From assembly GCA_030666115.1 (NCBI GenBank), contig DAOUYM010000026.1:1-9727 (forward strand): a DNA stretch of 9,727 nucleotides. The letters are read 5' to 3'. This DNA is from Candidatus Aenigmatarchaeota archaeon (lineage in GTDB: Archaea > Aenigmatarchaeota > Aenigmatarchaeia > QMZP01). The notes beneath the pieces are model-generated. The model saw only the letters and a program-made list of their open reading frames with translations. It made no database searches and had not been told where the DNA came from. Below are positions 6,650-9,727 of the stretch, piece by piece (position 1 is the stretch's first letter; every line of letters starts with the position of its first letter). A program made the position numbers and the translations under genes.

Positions 6650-7577
6650 AAATACACTCTATAGCAGCTTCTGTAGCCTTCTCCCATCCATATTCCTTAC
6701 GGAGTTTGGTCATCGTTTTCCTGTCTCTGATTATATTCTCCATGTTTTTCACTGTCTCCATATCCCCGATTCTCTTTACATCATCTTTTTCGATTTTTCT
6801 GTGGCCGTCTGCTATGTATGCTTCTCGTTCAGATATTACGGGTATACAATCCATCCTATGTATTGTGGGTATGGGTTCTTCGAAAGGTCTATCCCCAGGC
6901 AAATCATATGTGACCAGTAAAGAACCTACCCTCTTACCAATTTCATTGGAGTATCCGAGAAGCCATGCAGTTTCCATATCACTTCCCCAATATCCTTCCT
7001 TCCATCTCTGTTTCTTGTCTTCTTCGCTCTGTGCAATTACCTCTTCTATATCTGCCAGTGAAATTATCTTAGAAACTAGTCCTGGTCCTGGCCTTACCCA
7101 AATTTCATATAAAAAATTTGACATGTGTTCCTGTATATCCTTATCAGAATAACCCCCCTTTATCCTCAACCCGCCTTTCTGCATAAGGTTTTCTGAGTTC
7201 TCTGCGTACCCTGGTAGAATGATTTCACCATATCGAATGTTGACATAAGAACCACATTTACCAAGACCTATAACCATGTCACTATCCGGCATGTAAAGAG
7301 GAGCTCTTTGCCTTACTGTTCCGTGGATTTCCTTATCGTCCCACTTCTCAAGGACAGATGGCGTGGTCGGGCATATCAGTACGTAGTCCTCGCCGCGCTT
7401 CCCTATCAATGGCATTATATCAACGTTACCTCTCCTTCTGGTACTGAACGAATACACGTCATCCCGGGGCTTTTCTACGGAAATATCATCGAAATACTTC
7501 TCCCACTTACTGTCCATATTCTTCAGGCTCTCGGGCATGTCCACCCCGAGCACGAACACAACGCCTTTGTATTTCAT
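6642..7577 (-). CDS. Uncharacterised 311-residue protein; fifth gene of the operon
   Basis: I do not recognise this protein, the largest of the operon. The start is ATG 7577, 4 nt after a GGAGGGTGA site; a TTG one codon upstream (7580) is less likely. The ATG overlaps the stop of the preceding gene by one base. It begins with a short hydrophobic strand (KGVVFVLGVDMP) that is too short and too close to charged residues for a clear signal peptide. A mixed alpha/beta body follows, including GEDYVLICPTTPSVLEKW, DMVIGLGKCGSYVNIRYGEIILPG and EIWVRPGPGLV. The C-terminus is a long charged helix, about residues 265-311. No catalytic motif stands out. Base composition changes within the gene: the 5' part is 50-55% G/C (lines 7381 and 7501) and the 3' part about 38% (lines 6721 and 7081). 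Confidence 0.78.
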   Translation of the reverse strand: MKYKGVVFVLGVDMPESLKNMDSKWEKYFDDISVEKPRDDVYSFSTRRRGNVDIMPLIGKRGEDYVLICPTTPSVLEKWDDKEIHGTVRQRAPLYMPDSDMVIGLGKCGSYVNIRYGEIILPGYAENSENLMQKGGLRIKGGYSDKDIQEHMSNFLYEIWVRPGPGLVSKIISLADIEEVIAQSEEDKKQRWKEGYWGSDMETAWLLGYSNEIGKRVGSLLVTYDLPGDRPFEEPIPTIHRMDCIPVISEREAYIADGHRKIEKDDVKRIGDMETVKNMENIIRDRKTMTKLRKEYGWEKATEAAIECILR

Positions 7578-7948
7578 CAAATCACCCTCCTGTAGAATTT
7601 TTCAATAACACTTTTCAATTCACTGCAAGTCTTTGGTGGATATTCTTCGTATCCCCACATCTCTTCCACTATATATGAATCTATTTTTGCTTCTATCATT
7701 TCCCCAAAAACTTCAACTCTACCAGATCTAGTCCCGGTTCCCCTGACTTTCAAAATCGGTGTAAGCGGTGCTATAGATTCTGGGTCATATGACTCATCTT
7801 TGATAACAGAATCTGACCCAAATTTAAGGATATCACCTATTTTGTATTTGAAGTGTCCGTTTCCTCCACGCCAAATATCTATAGCTTCCCCTATAACTTT
7901 TGGAGTACAGTATACCATGTCCATAGTGCCCATTCTTTCATATTCCAT
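7577..7948 (-). CDS. Uncharacterised small beta-rich protein; fourth gene of the operon
   Basis: This 123-residue protein matches no family I recognise. A GGTGA site 4 nt before ATG 7948 supports the start. After an N-terminal segment of about 30 residues, the middle alternates short strands: KYKIGDILKFGSD, PILKVRGTGTRSGRVEVFGE and KIDSYIVEE. This looks like a small beta-barrel (SH3- or KOW-like) and is my inference from the pattern, not a family match. The last 20 residues form a basic amphipathic helix (CSELKSVIEKFYRR). It starts 26 nt after the stop of the gene at 7975-8520 and shares one base with the start of the next gene, so it belongs to the same transcript and is probably made together with the 311-residue protein. 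Confidence 0.75.
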   Translation of the reverse strand: MEYERMGTMDMVYCTPKVIGEAIDIWRGGNGHFKYKIGDILKFGSDSVIKDESYDPESIAPLTPILKVRGTGTRSGRVEVFGEMIEAKIDSYIVEEMWGYEEYPPKTCSELKSVIEKFYRRVI

Positions 7949-7974
7949 TTAATCACCCCATACTTTAATCCCCT

Positions 7975-8520
7975 CTACCAGTCATTCAATCTATCCTCTA
8001 GATCTTCAATCTCTTCTGTAAGCTCTTTCACTATAGGATCAGCATTCTCCAAAAAATTATCAATGTCGCCCTTGATGTTAATATACGTCTCCAGGGTCCC
8101 TATTATGTTGTCAAGATTTTCTTTACTGTCCAATTTCTGGTAATTCAGATATGGACAAGATCCAATACGAGTTTCTATAAGAGAATCCATAATACCATAT
8201 ATTGAATCACATCCATACCTCTCTGTGATGTACGACTCTATCTCAAACCCTTCGGATTTTAGGCGTTTTAGAATAATTCTATGTGTTCTAAAATATTCTG
8301 CTACATATTTTAGGGTATCAAGATGATCATCAATAACGTCCTTTTTAATACGCACATGATCAGATTCATCAAAATAATCATAATCTGGATCTTTACGATG
8401 AATGAGATGAAAATCTTCATCGATCCCTGGAAATTTTTCATTAATGCCCTTTTCCAGTTTCTTGAAATACTTAAGCACTCTGCGCGCTTCTTGTTTATCA
8501 ACCACATATTCAACTTTCAT
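7975..8520 (-). CDS. Uncharacterised acidic helical protein; third gene, possible paralogue of 8517-9131
   Basis: This 181-residue protein is not a family I recognise. Its ATG overlaps the stop of the preceding gene as ATGA, the classic sign of translational coupling. It is acidic and mainly helical, with an Asp/Tyr-rich patch (DPDYDYFDESDH, residues 44-55) and an acidic coiled tail (about residues 155-181). Residues 68-149 align by eye with residues 47-137 of the preceding protein: both have GFE followed by a hydrophobic residue (GFEI at 91, GFEL at 69). Both also have a Tyr-x-x-hydrophobic-Asp motif (YQKLD at 127, YRHFD at 116), then a helix ending in a similar YINI or YMQI. That suggests an old tandem duplication. 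Two Cys (104 and 122) have no obvious metal-site spacing. Confidence 0.75.
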   Translation of the reverse strand: MKVEYVVDKQEARRVLKYFKKLEKGINEKFPGIDEDFHLIHRKDPDYDYFDESDHVRIKKDVIDDHLDTLKYVAEYFRTHRIILKRLKSEGFEIESYITERYGCDSIYGIMDSLIETRIGSCPYLNYQKLDSKENLDNIIGTLETYINIKGDIDNFLENADPIVKELTEEIEDLEDRLNDW

Positions 8521-9131
8521 ACCTCATCATCCCCACCGTTTACGAAACCGATTGGCCGCTTGGTCTTTATTTTTGGATTTTTAGGTTTTTCTGCTGATTT
8601 TATAAAACCAGCCTGTTTTACTGACATGTTATAAACGGTTTCATTATCTTCTATTTCCCTCATGGCCAGATCCACTGTCATTAATTTCCTAAGATCATCA
8701 ACACGATCTTCAAATGGAAGAATCTGCATGTACGCGGAAAGAACCTTTCTGGCATGTTTGATGTCATTTCTATCAAAATGTCTATATTCTTCTCCCCTGT
8801 GTTCAAGTCCAAACTCTAATCCCTTATGTGTTAGAATGACATCTTCGATTGGATAAAAATCCAAGCCCGGATCACAGTACTTATCATTTGATGTCCTACT
8901 CCCTAAAAAATTTGATAATTCAAAACCATTCGATTCAAGCAAGTCCAGACTTTCCTTTCCATATTCTTTCAATCTCTCTGCGGCACACTTTGCAATAGAG
9001 AAGTTGCTAAAATATTCATGAATATTAACGTCCTTTTTGAAGTCTGGATTGTTATACTGTAATGTAAAGTTAATGAAATAATCATACGCCCTTTCCAATG
9101 TTTTAATATCCATGTGTTTTTTTCTTTTCAT
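8517..9131 (-). CDS. Uncharacterised helical protein with basic C-terminal tail; second gene of the operon
   Basis: I do not recognise this 204-residue protein. GAGGTGG 4 nt before ATG 9131 sets the start, in preference to an in-frame ATG six codons later. It is mainly helical; the central part (about 47-137) resembles the following protein, as described there. The C-terminus is different: a Lys/Pro-rich stretch (EKPKNPKIKTKRPIGF, residues 182-197) followed by an acidic end (GGDDEV). This looks like an extended tail, perhaps for contact with nucleic acid or another protein, which is inference. It follows the first gene after 24 nt and overlaps the next by 4 nt. No signal peptide or membrane segment is seen. 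Confidence 0.75.
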   Translation of the reverse strand: MKRKKHMDIKTLERAYDYFINFTLQYNNPDFKKDVNIHEYFSNFSIAKCAAERLKEYGKESLDLLESNGFELSNFLGSRTSNDKYCDPGLDFYPIEDVILTHKGLEFGLEHRGEEYRHFDRNDIKHARKVLSAYMQILPFEDRVDDLRKLMTVDLAMREIEDNETVYNMSVKQAGFIKSAEKPKNPKIKTKRPIGFVNGGDDEV

Positions 9132-9155
9132 GTTACCACCTCTTCAGTTTACTAA

Positions 9156-9461
9156 TCATACATCATACATAGCCCCCGCGATGTCACTAAGCATAATATC
9201 CCCTGTAAGAAGCCCCCTGCTAACAAGGGAAAAGTATTCATTACTCAGATCAGCGATTGGTCCTGAATCAGGAATTTTAATGCTTTCCATCAATCCTTGG
9301 ATCGTTCGATTACAATATGCCAGTTTTTCTCTCGCTTCAGCTACAGTCTCGGGTTGAAGATAATTCTTGTTCCTTATCATTCTAAAGTATCTACACGCAT
9401 CACTCATGTAACGACCAATCTCTTCTAATTGATAACGTCTGTTTATCTCTCTGCAGTCCAT
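9156..9461 (-). CDS. Uncharacterised small helical protein; first gene of the operon
   Basis: This 101-residue protein is not one I recognise. ATG 9461 is preceded by a near-perfect AGGAGGTGG at 4 nt, and a TATA box lies about 43 nt upstream, so it leads the operon. The sequence suggests three or more amphipathic helices: residues 3-30 (EINRRYQLEEIGRYMSDACR), 37-60 (PETVAEAREKLAYCNRTIQG), and a C-terminal segment. There is no transmembrane helix, zinc motif or helix-turn-helix I can defend. Size and first position recall small regulators or antitoxin-like partners of downstream genes, but nothing in the sequence proves that. Confidence 0.72.
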   Translation of the reverse strand: MDCREINRRYQLEEIGRYMSDACRYFRMIRNKNYLQPETVAEAREKLAYCNRTIQGLMESIKIPDSGPIADLSNEYFSLVSRGLLTGDIMLSDIAGAMYDV

Positions 9462-9465
9462 GTTA

Positions 9466-9474
9466 CCACCTCCT
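9466..9474 (-). promoter_or_regulatory. Strong Shine-Dalgarno site of the operon's first gene
   Basis: AGGAGGTGG stands 4 nt before ATG 9461. The 14 bases GAGGTGGTAACATG across this start (9459-9472) are repeated exactly at the start of the second gene (9129-9142). Confidence 0.8.
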
Positions 9475-9497
9475 GGTGAATAAAGATTAGAACTAAT

Positions 9498-9510
9498 GTA
9501 TTTATATATT
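9498..9510 (-). promoter_or_regulatory. TATA box of the six-gene operon
   Basis: The minus strand reads AATATATAAATAC. About 25 nt downstream gives transcription from near 9478 and a leader of about 17 nt carrying the strong Shine-Dalgarno site. No other clear promoter is seen within the operon, where the largest gap is 26 nt. Confidence 0.5.
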
Positions 9511-9538
9511 ATGTATATAAATTATATAATATATCGAT

Positions 9539-9547
9539 AAATATATA
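9539..9547 (+). promoter_or_regulatory. Possible TATA box of the AbrB-domain gene
   Basis: AAATATATA lies about 40 nt before the start codons at 9581/9587, predicting a leader of roughly 12-18 nt that carries AAGGA (9573-9577). The whole region is A/T-rich, so the exact box is uncertain. Confidence 0.35.
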
Positions 9548-9586
9548 GTAAATACAAGAAAATACACGAGTAAAGGACTGATGAAT

Positions 9587-9727
9587 ATGAAGAGGAAGGC
9601 GATCAAGTTTGCAGGAACCTATGTGGTTTCGCTGCCGCTGCCCTGGATCAGACGGTTTGGGATAGAGAAGAACAGGGATTTGGAGCTTGAGGAGACCGGA
9701 GAGGGATCCCTGGAGATATTCCCTGAA
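9587..9727 (+). CDS. AbrB-domain protein, probable archaeal PhoU-type regulator (3' end cut by window edge)
   Basis: Forty-seven residues are visible before the window ends. They form a SpoVT/AbrB-type swapped-hairpin domain: KAIKFAGTYVVSLPLPWIRRFGIEKN followed by LELEETGEGSLEIF. The TYVVSLP-PW pattern is characteristic of archaeal proteins in which an N-terminal AbrB domain is joined to PhoU repeats acting in phosphate sensing or transport control. The PhoU part would lie beyond the edge and is not seen, so that assignment is inference. ATG 9587 is preferred because AAGGA lies 9 nt upstream and the AbrB domain usually starts here; an in-frame ATG at 9581 would add two residues with only 3 nt spacing. 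The gene is divergent from the six-gene operon and shares its AT-rich intergenic region. Confidence 0.75.
   Translation, partial: MKRKAIKFAGTYVVSLPLPWIRRFGIEKNRDLELEETGEGSLEIFPE

Noticed and set aside
6637..6687. Longer N-terminus of the last operon gene, from 6687
   Set aside because: It would overlap the preceding gene by 46 nt. The TGAGGTGA site sits inside it, 5 nt before the better ATG at 6636.
6706..7595. Plus-strand open frames opposite the operon
   Set aside because: They are hydrophobic shadows of the operon gene at 6642-7577; the minus-strand genes have ribosome sites and coupled starts and stops.
6061..9461. The six-gene operon as a provirus
   Set aside because: No integrase, terminase, capsid, portal or primase motif is visible, and there are no flanking direct repeats I can identify. 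Small size and packing alone are not enough.

Overview
The window looks like chromosomal DNA from an uncultured or poorly characterised archaeon. The support is an archaeal-type MCM helicase, archaeal TATA-type promoter boxes about 25-28 nt upstream of starts (two genes look leaderless), GGTGA/GGAGG Shine-Dalgarno sites, and an AbrB/PhoU-type N-terminus at the right edge. A DPANN or related euryarchaeal lineage is possible, but the sequence alone does not fix it. No tRNA, rRNA, CRISPR array, integrase or transposase was seen.

Left part (1-5684). A minus-strand SGNH/GDSL hydrolase runs off the left edge. It is divergent from the plus-strand gene for the replicative helicase MCM, whose AAA+ domain is interrupted by a 440-residue intein with a two-motif LAGLIDADG homing endonuclease. 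Next comes a divergent IMP dehydrogenase-family enzyme with a decayed regulatory insert.

Middle (5730-6035). A small plus-strand zinc-ribbon protein with a disordered Pro/Gln-rich tail, probably translated from a leaderless mRNA.

Right part (6061-9461). Six tightly packed minus-strand genes read from one promoter near 9500. Genes overlap or are separated by at most 26 nt, and most have a strong Shine-Dalgarno site. I recognise none of the six proteins. Two (8517-9131 and 7975-8520) look like distant paralogues, the last gene (6061-6636) has a nearly perfect internal DNA repeat, and 6642-7577 changes base composition partway along. This block is the best candidate for an undescribed system or an integrated accessory module, but I cannot assign a function. 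The window ends in the first codons of a plus-strand AbrB-domain protein, divergent from the six-gene operon across a very AT-rich, partly palindromic intergenic region.

How they fit together: MCM is core DNA replication and the IMPDH-like enzyme is purine nucleotide synthesis. The other genes cannot be placed in a pathway. Base composition falls into two classes by hand counts of single 60-base lines: about 58-60% GC in the MCM extein and zinc-ribbon gene, against about 25-42% in the SGNH gene, intein, IMPDH gene and most of the operon.
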